Under the pieces are notes generated by a model, which was not told the origin of the DNA, searched no databases, and saw only the letters and a program-made list of their open reading frames with translations. Position numbers and translations under genes: made by a program. A stretch of 64,000 bases of DNA, taken from Alloactinosynnema sp. L-07. GTDB taxonomy: Bacteria; Actinomycetota; Actinomycetes; Mycobacteriales; Pseudonocardiaceae. The DNA lies in assembly GCF_900070365.1 (NCBI RefSeq), contig NZ_LN850107.1, positions 1,364,001 to 1,428,000 of the forward strand. The letters are read 5' to 3'. Below, piece by piece: positions 1-8,129 of the stretch; the stretch's first letter is position 1; the number at the start of each line of letters is the position of its first letter.

Positions 1-1
1 C

Positions 2-118
2 CGGATCAGCGCCGTGTCGATCGCCCGCATGGGCCCCGACGGGCGCTTCGCGGAGCAGTGGACCCTGCACGACCGGCACGCGGTGCTCGCCCAACTCGGC
101 GCGGAGGCGCCGTCATGT
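2..118 (+). pseudogene. C-terminal fragment of a SnoaL-like (ester cyclase-like) protein
   Basis: The frame enters from the left edge and reads a short tail with 'DGRFAEQWTLHDRHAVLAQL'. This resembles the last strand and helix of SnoaL-like ester cyclases, which typically end in DGRI-E-W---D---LL-QLG. No stop closes this frame before the hemerythrin-like ATG at 115, so the end is either damaged or read-through. Only about 38 residues are visible; the family call is tentative and rests on this tail alone. Confidence 0.35.
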
Positions 119-442
119 CCACCGACAGGCCGATGGGCATCACCGTCACCCGCGCCCGACACCGACGACATGGTGGCCGTCCATCGGATCTTCCGCCGGG
201 AGCTCCGCCTGCTCGCGCGGATCGTCCGCAGGTGCCCGCCTGTCGTCGTGCCGCGAAGCGGTCGCCGCGCACCTCGAGTTCATCCTGACGGCGCTGCACA
301 ACCACCATGAGACCGAGGATGAGTACTTGTGGCCGAAGCTGGTCGATTGGGCCGCGCCGGCGGAGCTGACCGAGCGGATGGCGGCCCAGCACTCGGCCTC
401 GCCGAGCACATCGAACGGGCAACGGACTTGCTCGCGCCCCTA
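115..442 (+). pseudogene. Frame-broken hemerythrin-domain protein
   Basis: Hemerythrin-like peptide is spread over three frames. MSTDRPMGITVT starts at 115. A second frame from about 155 gives PDTDDMVAVHRIFRRELRLL. A third from about 255 gives VAAHLEFILTALHNHHETED followed by EYLWPKL. The H-(x)n-HNHHE-DE pattern is the di-iron ligand signature of HHE domains. The third frame ends at a TAG at 440-442, while LAEHIERATDLLAP continues the helix in another frame from about 390. At least three frameshifts rule out a normal product. The pieces keep their order, so this is one gene decayed in place, or a very poor stretch of sequence. Confidence 0.6.
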
Positions 443-713
443 GGCGACGTGGAGATCCGGCGGTTCGTCAGCGACCTGCACCACCCGGTGCACGTCCACT
501 TGGCCCTTCCAGGTCGTCTCCCGCCGCGGCGGCGACCCGGGCCCACACGACGACGGGTGGAAGGACACCGTGGACATCGGGCCCGCGGACTTTGTGGACG
601 TCGCGGTCCGCTTCACCGGCCACACCGGGCGCTATCTGGTGCACTGCCACAATCTTGAGCACGAGGACATGGTGATGATGGCCCGCTTCGACACCCGGAC
701 GGCTACCGCCTGA
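440..713 (+). pseudogene. C-terminal remnant of a multicopper oxidase
   Basis: From about 440 the reading is LGDVEIRRFVSDLHHPVHVH. After a frame change near 505 it continues FQVVSRRGGDPGPHDDGWKD and ends with GRYLVHCHNLEHEDMVMMAR and a TGA at 711-713. HPVHVH and HCHNLEHEDMVMM are the type-2/3 and type-1 copper ligand motifs of the last cupredoxin domain in bilirubin-oxidase/CotA-like oxidases. The two N-terminal domains are missing, and the fragment joins hemerythrin sequence directly, which implies a deletion between two genes. Its 3' end overlaps the convergent methyltransferase gene by 11 nt. Confidence 0.65.
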
Positions 714-1443
714 CCGGCATCCCGAACGCGGTGTGCTCCTCGGCGCGGTTGCCCTTGCGGAGCAAGGCCGTCCAGAGAAAGGACTCCCCGAAGCTCGCGG
801 AGTCAGCCGGTTCGTCCCGCATCCGGCGCAACTCGACCTCCGTCAGGTCCGAGAAGATCCACCGCAACGACTCCGGCGTGTATGCCAGCCCCCCATCAAG
901 CCGCGCGTTGCAGTAGAACGCCGCGTCTGCCAACTCGGACCCCATCGCCCCGGCCGCGAAACACGTCAGGGCGAGGTGCCCACCAGGAGCCAGCGCCCGG
1001 TCGAGGAGATCGAGATAGCTGACCCGGCGGTGCGGGGGGAGGTGGTGGAAGCACCCGGAGTCGTAGATCAGGTCGTACGGCCCGCCGAGATCGTCAGCCG
1101 CGAACGCGTCCGCGCACCGAAACCGAACCTGGACCCCAACCTCCCGCGCGCGCTCCTCAGCCCAGCCGACAGCCGTCGGGGAAAGGTCGACGGCATCCAC
1201 ATCGAACCCAACCGACGCGAGGTGGATCGCGTTGCGCCCCGGCCCACAGCCCAGGTCGAGGGCACGGCCTTGGGTGAGCAGGCCTCGGTCGAGGTAGTCG
1301 AGGAGATTCTCGTCCGGTTTCGCCACGAAGAACGGCACGGGCTTGTCCCGGTCGGCGTAGAACTGGTCCCACCACGTGGAGCCCGCACCGGCCGTCCACC
1401 GGTCCGCGTCCCGCGCGAACAACCCGTCGAGGAGCCGCAGCAC
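703..1443 (-). CDS. Class I SAM-dependent methyltransferase (TPMT/UbiE-like)
   Basis: 246 residues, GTG start. Motif I is LDLGCGPGRN (about residues 82-91), followed by the acidic 'VDAVDLSP' that binds the SAM ribose and the post-motif 'YDLIYDSGCFHHL'. The N-terminal WWDQFYADRDKPVPFF block and the overall spacing resemble thiopurine-methyltransferase-like and small-molecule methyltransferases of actinobacteria. The substrate cannot be read from the sequence. There is no good ribosome binding site before the start. The gene stands alone, its 3' end overlapping the decayed oxidase remnant. Confidence 0.82.
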   Translation of the reverse strand: MLRLLDGLFARDADRWTAGAGSTWWDQFYADRDKPVPFFVAKPDENLLDYLDRGLLTQGRALDLGCGPGRNAIHLASVGFDVDAVDLSPTAVGWAEERAREVGVQVRFRCADAFAADDLGGPYDLIYDSGCFHHLPPHRRVSYLDLLDRALAPGGHLALTCFAAGAMGSELADAAFYCNARLDGGLAYTPESLRWIFSDLTEVELRRMRDEPADSASFGESFLWTALLRKGNRAEEHTAFGMPVRR

Positions 1444-1881
1444 GTCGTCGACTGAGCGTATGTTTCGGTCTATCGCACCGCCGTCAGGAACGAGGCGATC
1501 TTACCCGGAAACTGCACAAAACCCCAGCTCAGGCCATGTTTCCTCCTCTCCGTCGAGTGTCGGGCAGTGTGCGCGGGTGGTCGTCCGACGGTGCCCTCTT
1601 CGATGAGTGAGGTCGAGGTTGGCTCCGGGCGGACGGGACCGCCCGCTCCCGTTGAGGGGCCTCGCCGTGGGTGTACGGGTCGGGAATGTCGTCCTCGTGA
1701 CTGAAGCCGGACGTCAGCTCATGCCGGTGGGCGTAGTCCAGGTACCGGTCATCGATCCCGCTCACGTTCACCCGCTCTCGCGGCTGCTCGTGATCACTTG
1801 CATTGCCGGACGGACGTCGAGTGCTACGTCTTGCTGGTCACCCTCCCTTCCGTGGTCTGGTCGTCGTCGCAGGGGCTGGGG
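1444..1881. other. Intergenic stretch with one doubtful small ORF
   Basis: No gene can be firmly supported in these 438 nt. The minus strand can read 80 codons (1529-1771) starting MNVSGIDDRYLDYAHRH and containing FSHEDDIPDPYTHGE. The 'DDIPDPY' piece loosely resembles the C-terminal end of low-molecular-weight tyrosine phosphatases, but no catalytic CX5R loop is present. Past that point the translation is low-complexity Arg/Pro. It may be the tail of a decayed gene, fitting the neighbouring pseudogenes, or chance coding in GC-rich DNA. Confidence 0.25.
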
Positions 1882-3873
1882 TCACCGCGTGCTGCCGGTC
1901 GCGCGGGCGTTCGGGTGGTTCGCACGGGGTGTGCGGGTTGCGCTGAAGGCGGTGAAGAGGAGGCGGAGGCCGATCAGTGCGCTGATCAGCAGCAGGTTGT
2001 AGCCGAAGGCTTGGTGCAAGGTCACCGTGCCGAGCAGGACCGGGCCCGTCGCGCTGCCCAGTAACAGGACGGCCATGATCCCCGCCGTGGCGCCGACCAG
2101 GGCGAGGAGCACCTGTTGGAGCATCCCCGTCACCAAAGTGCGGTCGCGTTCGTCGGCGAAGAGGCGGACGTTGACGGACAGTCGGCCCTCTTCGACCGCT
2201 CCGCTGATCCGGTCGATTCGGCGGGGGAGTCTGCGGAGGACGGGGAGCAGGGCGAGCAGTTCGGTGGTCATGGTCTCGCGGGCGGAGTCGACCGTGGCGT
2301 GGGTGATCGCGCGGTCGGCGACGTAGGTGCGGGACTCGGTGACGATGTCGAAGCCTGGGGCGAGGCCCGCGAGGGTGCCTTCCATGGTGGTCAACGCGCG
2401 GAACACCGCGGCGATGGCTGGGGGGACACTGAGCTCGAACGACGTCATGACCTTGAACAGGTCGGTGAACATCGCGATGTCGGGGCCGCTGCCATGGCTC
2501 AGGTGCGCGGCCATGAACGTGCCCAGGGCGCGTTCGAGTCGGCGTTCGTCTATCTCCTCTGGTCGGTCGACCACAGCCAGCAGGCCGTCGCGCAGGGCGG
2601 CCGGGTCGGCGCGGTCGATGGCGAGCAGGAGTTCGCGCAAGCCGTCCCGCAAGGTGGTGTCGAGTCGGCCGACGGAGCCGAAGTCGAGCAGGCCGAGCCT
2701 GCCGTCGGCGAGCAACAGGACGTTGCCCGGATGGGGGTCGGCGTGGAACACGCCGTGTTCCATCACCTGCCGCAGGAGGCTGTGCAGCAGCAGCCGTGCC
2801 GTGCCCTGTGGGTCGGGAACGGTGGTGACCTTTCCCAGCGCCACGCCGTCGAGCCGTTCCATCACCAGCACCCGCTCGGAGCTCAGCTCCGCGTGCACCA
2901 CCGGCAGCTTGACCGCGGCGTCGGGGGCATGTCCGCCCGAGGCCGCGGCGACCGAGGCCAGGTTGCGGGCCTCGACCCGGAAGTCCAGCTCCTCCAGCAG
3001 CGCGGTGGCGAATCCCTCGGCCAACGCGACGATGCCCAGCGAACGCGCCCATGATGTTCTGGCCTGCAGGGTGTGGGCGAGGCGATGGATGATGTCGAGG
3101 TCGCGTTCCACCGTCGCGCGCACATCGGGCCGTTGGACCTTGACCACGGCGTCGGCGCCGGAGCGCAGCTTGGCCCGGTGCACCTGGGCGATCGACGCCG
3201 ACGCCAGCGGCTCCGGATCGAACTCCGCGAACACCTCGCCGGGTGCGGCGCCCAACTCGGCGCGCAAGGCGGCGTCGATCGCGGCGGCGGGCACCGGGGC
3301 GACGCGGTCCTGTAGCACGCTCAACTCGTCGACGAACTCCTGTGGCAAGAGGTCGGACCTGGTGGACAGGACCTGCCCGAGCTTGACGAAGGTGACCCCG
3401 CCTTCCTCGAGTGCCCGGCGAAGTGAACGCGCCAGGCTTGTGCGTTGCTCAGCCTCCCGGCCGCGGCCCGCGAGGTACGGGCCCAGGCCGTGGCGGACTG
3501 CGATGGCGGTGATCTTGGTGTAGCGCCGTGCTCTCGACAGGCGCCCGCGCAGCGCGCGGAGTGACCCGAGTGGACCGAGCCCGGTGCCCGCGGGCCACAC
3601 GACCTCCCACACGAACAGGATCGCCACCGCGAACAGCAGCGTGCCACCGAATATCGGGATGATGAAGAGGAAGGCGGACTCCTCTTTGCCCGCGGCGGGC
3701 ACCGGCATCCAGCGCCACGCGAGGCCTGCGAAGCTCCACGCCACGAACGCGGCCACGGTGGCCCGGATCGTGCCGACGTGCACACCGAGCGCGCGGCGGG
3801 CTCCGACGATCATCACCTTCACGCTGATCGCGAGGATCACCAGGCCGGACAGGCTGATCAGGAGGTAGTTCAT
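1882..3873 (-). CDS. ABC1/UbiB (AarF) family kinase-like membrane protein
   Basis: 663 residues from the ATG at 3873, which has a GAAAGAG ribosome binding site. The frame stays open further upstream, but that part is low-complexity and has no such site. The N-terminus has two or three hydrophobic segments (about 3-95). The UbiB core follows: FVKLGQVLSTRSDLLP (the KxGQ nucleotide-loop motif), AQVHRA, AVVKVQRP (Lys), VFHADPHPGN (catalytic loop) and LLDFGSVGRL (DFG-like). Two transmembrane helices close the protein. UbiB-family proteins bind ATP and support isoprenoid-lipid and quinone metabolism. The fused membrane domains at both ends are typical of actinobacterial members. It is divergent from the two-component operon at 4063. 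Confidence 0.9.
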   Translation of the reverse strand: MNYLLISLSGLVILAISVKVMIVGARRALGVHVGTIRATVAAFVAWSFAGLAWRWMPVPAAGKEESAFLFIIPIFGGTLLFAVAILFVWEVVWPAGTGLGPLGSLRALRGRLSRARRYTKITAIAVRHGLGPYLAGRGREAEQRTSLARSLRRALEEGGVTFVKLGQVLSTRSDLLPQEFVDELSVLQDRVAPVPAAAIDAALRAELGAAPGEVFAEFDPEPLASASIAQVHRAKLRSGADAVVKVQRPDVRATVERDLDIIHRLAHTLQARTSWARSLGIVALAEGFATALLEELDFRVEARNLASVAAASGGHAPDAAVKLPVVHAELSSERVLVMERLDGVALGKVTTVPDPQGTARLLLHSLLRQVMEHGVFHADPHPGNVLLLADGRLGLLDFGSVGRLDTTLRDGLRELLLAIDRADPAALRDGLLAVVDRPEEIDERRLERALGTFMAAHLSHGSGPDIAMFTDLFKVMTSFELSVPPAIAAVFRALTTMEGTLAGLAPGFDIVTESRTYVADRAITHATVDSARETMTTELLALLPVLRRLPRRIDRISGAVEEGRLSVNVRLFADERDRTLVTGMLQQVLLALVGATAGIMAVLLLGSATGPVLLGTVTLHQAFGYNLLLISALIGLRLLFTAFSATRTPRANHPNARATGSTR

Positions 3874-3930
3874 CGACTCTCTTTCGTTGCGAGGACACCT
3901 CAAGTCTTCCGTGGAGCAGTGGGTGGTGCA

Positions 3931-4031
3931 TCCCTCGGAGGGACGAGCCTTCTCCCTCTGGCGAGGGAGAGCGGACCGAGGACTCGATCTCCACCTATCG
4001 AGGGACCCGGCTCCACCTCGCGAGGGAGGTG
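3931..4031. promoter_or_regulatory. Cluster of related dyads between divergent genes
   Basis: The divergent spacer holds repeated inverted motifs built on TCCCTC/GAGGGA. They are TCCCTCGGAGGGA at 3931-3943, eight-base arms TCTCCCTC and GAGGGAGA at 3951-3958 and 3963-3970, a half-site CGAGGGA at 3999-4005, and CACCTC/GAGGTG arms at 4014-4019 and 4026-4031. The position between the UbiB-like gene and a LuxR-type two-component operon suggests operators for the response regulator encoded there. That role is inferred from layout only. Confidence 0.4.
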
Positions 4032-4062
4032 TCCCGTCACCGCCCTCTGCCAGGATCGAAGC

Positions 4063-5316
4063 ATGATCTCGATCGCATGGCGGGTAGTCGGGCCGGTGGG
4101 CCGGATGTCGACGTACCGGGTCTGGGTGTACCTGATCCTGGGTGGCGCGCTGCTTGTCCCCTTTGGACTCTTCAGCTCCGCGGTGGTGTCCGCGGTGAGT
4201 CCGGTCACCACCACGCAGGAGGGAGTGTGGCTGAAGACGTTGGCGATCATGATGGTGATGGTGATCGCCATGACCGCCATGTCGTTGATCCCGGCGGTAC
4301 GGGTGATCGAGGGGACCGCGGCCAGAGAGCTGCTGGGCGACGCGGTTCCTGATCACGGGATGGGTCGGGTGACGTCGTGGCCGCGGCGGATTCGGTGGGC
4401 GGCGTGGATCGCGCAACACCTGATCACGGGCGGGGTGATCGCCGCGATCACGTTCGCGATGCCGTTCGTCCTGCTGTTCACGATCCCGGTCCCGTTCACG
4501 GGCCGATTAGACATCGGTGGGCGGCCGGTGCTGATGCCAGAGGGCTGGGCCAGCGCGTGGTTGCCCGCCGTTGGGTTGCTCAGTGTGCTCGGGCTCGTGC
4601 ACCTGGTCGTGTACCTGGGCGGGTTGTTCTGCCGGGCGGCTCCGTGGCTGCTGGGGCCGACCGCGGCGGACCGACTGGCCGCGATGACCAAGCAGGCCGA
4701 GCGGCTCGCCGAGCGCAATCGGCTCGCTCGCGACCTGCACGACTCGGTCGGGCACGCGCTGAGCGTGGTGACCGTGCAGGCGGCCGCGGCGCGGCGGGTG
4801 CTGGAGAGCGACCTTGCCTTCGCGGAGCGGGCACTGGGTGCGATCGAGGACTCGGCCAGGTCGGCGCTCGCCGATCTCGACCACGTGCTCGGACTGCTGC
4901 GGGAGGATGGGCCGCCCGCGTCGACACAGTGGACGCTCGAAGACCTGCCCGCGCTGCTGCGGAGCACTCAGGCGGCGGGGGTCACCATCGAGTCCAGTGT
5001 GGATGGAAACCTGGGGCGGCTGCCGAATCCGGTCTCCAGGGAGGCGTATCGGATCGTTCAGGAGTGTCTGACCAATGTGGTGCGCCACGCTGGGATGGTG
5101 GCGGTGAACGTGCGGCTGGTCGTGCGGCGTGGCGAACTGGCGATCGACATCGACAACCCGCTTGATCCTGGGCGTGGCCGGGAACACGGCGGGCGTGGGG
5201 TGGCCGGGATGCGGGAGCGGGTCGGACTGCTGCACGGGCGGATGAGCGCGGGGCCCAAGGAAGGTCGCTGGTGCGTGTCGGTGCGCATCCCGGCATGGTC
5301 GAAAGGGGAGCGGTGA
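4063..5316 (+). CDS. Sensor histidine kinase, DesK/NarL-type (HisKA_3)
   Basis: 417 residues. The first half has about five transmembrane segments. The cytoplasmic half has the HisKA_3 box 'RNRLARDLHDSVGHALS' with the phospho-accepting His near residue 226, and a compact HATPase_c domain with the N-box 'IVQECLTNVVRHAG' and 'GRGVAGMRERV'. The start is the ATG at 4063; the open frame upstream runs through the dyad cluster and has no kinase-like content. The stop overlaps the response regulator start (GTGA), so the two are translationally coupled. The signal sensed is unknown. Confidence 0.92.
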   Translation: MISIAWRVVGPVGRMSTYRVWVYLILGGALLVPFGLFSSAVVSAVSPVTTTQEGVWLKTLAIMMVMVIAMTAMSLIPAVRVIEGTAARELLGDAVPDHGMGRVTSWPRRIRWAAWIAQHLITGGVIAAITFAMPFVLLFTIPVPFTGRLDIGGRPVLMPEGWASAWLPAVGLLSVLGLVHLVVYLGGLFCRAAPWLLGPTAADRLAAMTKQAERLAERNRLARDLHDSVGHALSVVTVQAAAARRVLESDLAFAERALGAIEDSARSALADLDHVLGLLREDGPPASTQWTLEDLPALLRSTQAAGVTIESSVDGNLGRLPNPVSREAYRIVQECLTNVVRHAGMVAVNVRLVVRRGELAIDIDNPLDPGRGREHGGRGVAGMRERVGLLHGRMSAGPKEGRWCVSVRIPAWSKGER

Positions 5317-5954
5317 GCGTTTCGGTGGTGCTGGTCGACGACGAGGAACTGATCCGCGCGGGTCTGCGCGCGATCATCGACGCGGAGTCGGACCTCGAGG
5401 TCGTGGGGGAGGCGGGGGACGGCGCGGAGGTGCCGTCGGTGGTTGCCCGGACTCGGCCGGATGTCGTGCTGATGGACGTCCGGATGCCGGCGGTCGACGG
5501 GATCTCGGCCACGACCCGGTTGCTCGCCCAGCCTGGCGCGCCGAAGGTCTTGGTCGTCACCACCTTCGAGAACGACGACTACGTCTATGACGCACTGCGG
5601 GTCGGGGCCAGCGGGTTCCTGCTCAAACGGGCGCAGCCGGACGAGATCGTCAAGGCGATCCGGGTGGTCGCGAGCGGTGAGTCGCTGTTGTTCCCGGCCG
5701 CGATCCGCGCGTTGGCGATCAGCCGCGACCGGGGCAGCCGAGGGCTGGAGTCGGCGGGTCTGACCGATCGCGAGTCCGAGGTGCTGCGGCTGATGGCGGG
5801 CGGTCTGACCAACGGTGAGATCGCGAAGCGGCTGTACCTGGGTGTGGAGACGGTGAAGACCCACGTGCGCAATGTCCTCGCGAAGCTCCAAGCCCGGGAC
5901 CGGACTCAGGCGGTGATCACCGCCTACGAGTCAGGATTCATCGTTCCAGCGTAG
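5313..5954 (+). CDS. LuxR/NarL-family response regulator
   Basis: 213 residues. The receiver domain starts VSVVLVDDEELIRAGLRAII, has the phosphorylation site Asp55 in 'VVLMDVRMPAVDG', the conserved Thr in 'VLVVTTF' and the Lys in 'GFLLKRA'. The C-terminal LuxR HTH (about 145-213) reads LTDRESEVLRLMAGGLTNGE and 'VETVKTHVRNVLAKL'. The GTG at 5313 is preceded by GAAAGGGGAG and overlaps the kinase stop by 4 nt, which fixes the start. It most likely controls the divergent UbiB-like gene and/or its own operon through the dyads at 3931-4031 (inference). Confidence 0.93.
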   Translation: MSVSVVLVDDEELIRAGLRAIIDAESDLEVVGEAGDGAEVPSVVARTRPDVVLMDVRMPAVDGISATTRLLAQPGAPKVLVVTTFENDDYVYDALRVGASGFLLKRAQPDEIVKAIRVVASGESLLFPAAIRALAISRDRGSRGLESAGLTDRESEVLRLMAGGLTNGEIAKRLYLGVETVKTHVRNVLAKLQARDRTQAVITAYESGFIVPA

Positions 5955-5978
5955 TTCCTGCCCGATTTCGGGCAGGAA
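5955..5978 (+). terminator. Hairpin after the two-component operon
   Basis: Perfect 10-bp stem: TTCCTGCCCG at 5955-5964 pairs with CGGGCAGGAA at 5969-5978 around the loop ATTT. It begins immediately after the response regulator stop. There is no long T-run, as is common for actinobacterial terminators. Confidence 0.6.
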
Positions 5979-6013
5979 AGTTGCCATAAGGGTGGTTTGC
6001 CTGTCAGTGTCCG

Positions 6014-6286
6014 ATGGTGACCGAGTCACCGCCGCCGGACCTCGTCCGGCACGTCGCGGGCACCACGGGACTTCCCCTGGGTGTCGCCGCGCGGGTCGTC
6101 GCCGATGTGGTCGCCTACTTCGGCGAGACGACCGAGGACTACGTGCGCCGCAGACATGCCGAGCTGCGGCGCGGGCAGTACCGCAACGCGCAGATCTGGG
6201 CCGTGGTCACCGTGGAGTTGGCGGCGCGGGCGGTCGCGCCGCCGGTGCTGACCGAGCGGCAGTTGCGGCGCATCGTCTACGGGTGA
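6014..6286 (+). CDS. Small conserved-looking protein of unknown function
   Basis: 90 residues starting MVTESPPPDLVRHVAGTTGL, alpha-helical by composition, with no signal peptide or membrane segment. The central 'VAYFGETTEDYVRRRHAELR' and 'QIWAVVTVELAARAV' suggest a small helical bundle. No family was recognised. It ends 12 nt before glmS and probably shares its transcript, so a role near amino-sugar or cell-wall metabolism is possible but unsupported. The codon bias matches the neighbouring genes, so it is likely a real gene. Confidence 0.65.
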   Translation: MVTESPPPDLVRHVAGTTGLPLGVAARVVADVVAYFGETTEDYVRRRHAELRRGQYRNAQIWAVVTVELAARAVAPPVLTERQLRRIVYG

Positions 6287-6298
6287 GGAGCCAGGTGC

Positions 6299-8125
6299 AT
6301 GTGCGGGATCGTCGGGTATGTGGGTACGCGGGACGCCATTCCGGTGCTGGTGGAGGGGCTGCACCGGCTGGAGTACCGCGGGTACGACTCGGCTGGGGTC
6401 GCCGTGGTGCGGCGGGGCAAGGTGGTGGTGACCAAGGCCGCCGGGCGGGTGCAGGAGCTGCGTGACCGGCTCACCAAGCCCACGCCGTCGACGATCGGGA
6501 TCGCCCACACGCGCTGGGCGACCCATGGTGAGCCCTCCGACCGCAACGCCCACCCGCACCTCGACGCCGAGGGGCGGATCGCGGTGGTGCACAACGGGAT
6601 CATCGAGAACGCCAAGCAACTGCGGGCCCGGCTGGGCGCCGCGGGCGTCGAATTGGTGTCCGAGACCGACACCGAGGCGATCGCCCACCTGATCGCCGCG
6701 GAACTCGCCGCGGGCGCAGGGTCGCTGGAGGACGCCGTGCGGGCGGCGCTGCGGCAGGTCGAAGGGACCTATGGGCTGGTCGTGCTGGACCGCACCCGAC
6801 CCGACGAGCTGGTCGTGGCCCGCAACGGCAGCCCGATCGTGCTGGGCATCGGCGAGGGCGAGATGTTCGTGGCCTCCGACGTCGCCGCTCTGGTCCACCA
6901 CACCCAGCGCGTGGTCTTCCTCGACGACGGCGAACTCGCGACGGTCCGCGCCGGTGAGTACCGCACCAGCACCTTGGAGGCCCGCCGGACCAGCAAGGAG
7001 CCCACCACCGTCGACATGGTCGCCGACGACTACGAGCTGGGCGGCCACCCGGACTTCATGCGCAAGGAGATGGCCGAACAGCCCGAGGCGGTCGAGCGGG
7101 CGCTGCGCGGCAGGCTCGACGAGCGGTTCGCCACCGCCCACCTTGGCGGGCTCGGGCTCGACGCGATGGCGCTGCGCGCGGTGCGGCGGGTCAAATTCCT
7201 GGGCTGCGGCTCGGCCTACTACGCGGGTCAGCTGGGGGCGAACCTGGTCGAAGAACTGGCCAGGATCCCGGCGGACGCCGAGCCCGCGTCGGAGTTCCGG
7301 TACCGCAACCCGGTGGTCGACCCGGACACCCTCTACGTCGCGATCAGCCAGTCCGGCGAAACCTTGGACACGCTCGCCGCCGTGCAGGAGCTGCGCCGCA
7401 AGGGCGGCCGGGTGATCGGCGCGGTGAACGTGGTGGGCAGCGCGGTGGCGCGCGAGTGCGGCAGCGGGGTGTTCCTGCACGCGGGCCCGGAGGTCTCGGT
7501 CGCCTCGACCAAGGCGATGACCAACATGACCGTCTCGTTCGCCATGCTCGCGTTGCTGCTGGGCCGGGTCCGCGACCTGTCCGCCGCCTCCGGCCAGCGG
7601 ATCGTCGCCGGGTTGCGGGCGCTCCCGGCGCGGATCGAGGAGGTCCTGGGTGACGACGCCGCCATCCGGGAGGTAGCCAAGCGGCACGCGGGCGCCAAGC
7701 ACATGTTCTTCCTCGGCCGCGTGCGCGGCTGGCCGGTGGCGCGGGAGGGAGCGCAGAAGCTCAAGGAGATCTCCTACGTCCACGCCGAGGCCTACCAGTC
7801 GGCCGAGCTCAAGCACGGCCCGTTGGCCCTGATCGACGCAGACATGCCCAGTGTCGTGGTCGTTCCGGATGACGAGCTGCTGTCGAAGAACCTGGGCACG
7901 ATCGAGCAGATCAAGGCCCGCGGCGGCCCGGTGATCGCGGTGACGAACGCCGACTTGCCCGAGGGGCTGGCCGACGACGTGATCCGGGTGTCCAGGGGTG
8001 AGCCCGAACTCGACCCGATCGTGCTGACCGTGGCCCTGCAACTGCTCGCCTACCACCTGGCCGTCGAGTTGGGCCGCGACGTGGACAAGCCCCGCAACCT
8101 GGCCAAGAGCGTCACCGTCGAGTGA
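6299..8125 (+). CDS. glmS: Glutamine-fructose-6-phosphate aminotransferase (isomerizing)
   Basis: 608 residues, full length. It makes glucosamine-6-phosphate from fructose-6-phosphate and glutamine, the first step to UDP-GlcNAc for peptidoglycan. The N-terminus MCGIVGYVG has the catalytic Cys2 of the class II glutaminase, with HTRWATHGEP and 'HNGIIEN' following. Two SIS domains come next, with GCGSAYYAG, SQSGET, 'SVASTKAMT' and the C-terminal 'PRNLAKSVTVE' that shapes the active site. Ribosome binding site GAGGAG lies upstream. No glmS ribozyme is possible in the 12-nt gap to the preceding gene. Confidence 0.97.
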   Translation: MCGIVGYVGTRDAIPVLVEGLHRLEYRGYDSAGVAVVRRGKVVVTKAAGRVQELRDRLTKPTPSTIGIAHTRWATHGEPSDRNAHPHLDAEGRIAVVHNGIIENAKQLRARLGAAGVELVSETDTEAIAHLIAAELAAGAGSLEDAVRAALRQVEGTYGLVVLDRTRPDELVVARNGSPIVLGIGEGEMFVASDVAALVHHTQRVVFLDDGELATVRAGEYRTSTLEARRTSKEPTTVDMVADDYELGGHPDFMRKEMAEQPEAVERALRGRLDERFATAHLGGLGLDAMALRAVRRVKFLGCGSAYYAGQLGANLVEELARIPADAEPASEFRYRNPVVDPDTLYVAISQSGETLDTLAAVQELRRKGGRVIGAVNVVGSAVARECGSGVFLHAGPEVSVASTKAMTNMTVSFAMLALLLGRVRDLSAASGQRIVAGLRALPARIEEVLGDDAAIREVAKRHAGAKHMFFLGRVRGWPVAREGAQKLKEISYVHAEAYQSAELKHGPLALIDADMPSVVVVPDDELLSKNLGTIEQIKARGGPVIAVTNADLPEGLADDVIRVSRGEPELDPIVLTVALQLLAYHLAVELGRDVDKPRNLAKSVTVE

Positions 8126-8129
8126 CCGG

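Noticed and set aside
3874..4419. N-terminal extension of the UbiB-like protein by about 180 codons
   Set aside because: It would run through the divergent promoter and the kinase gene; the ATG at 3873 has a fitting ribosome binding site and begins a membrane helix.
6287..6298. glmS ribozyme
   Set aside because: The upstream gene ends 12 nt before glmS and there is no room or sequence for the ribozyme.
6026..8056. A 676-codon open frame antisense to glmS
   Set aside because: Shadow of GlmS; no motifs, His/Gly/Arg-rich.
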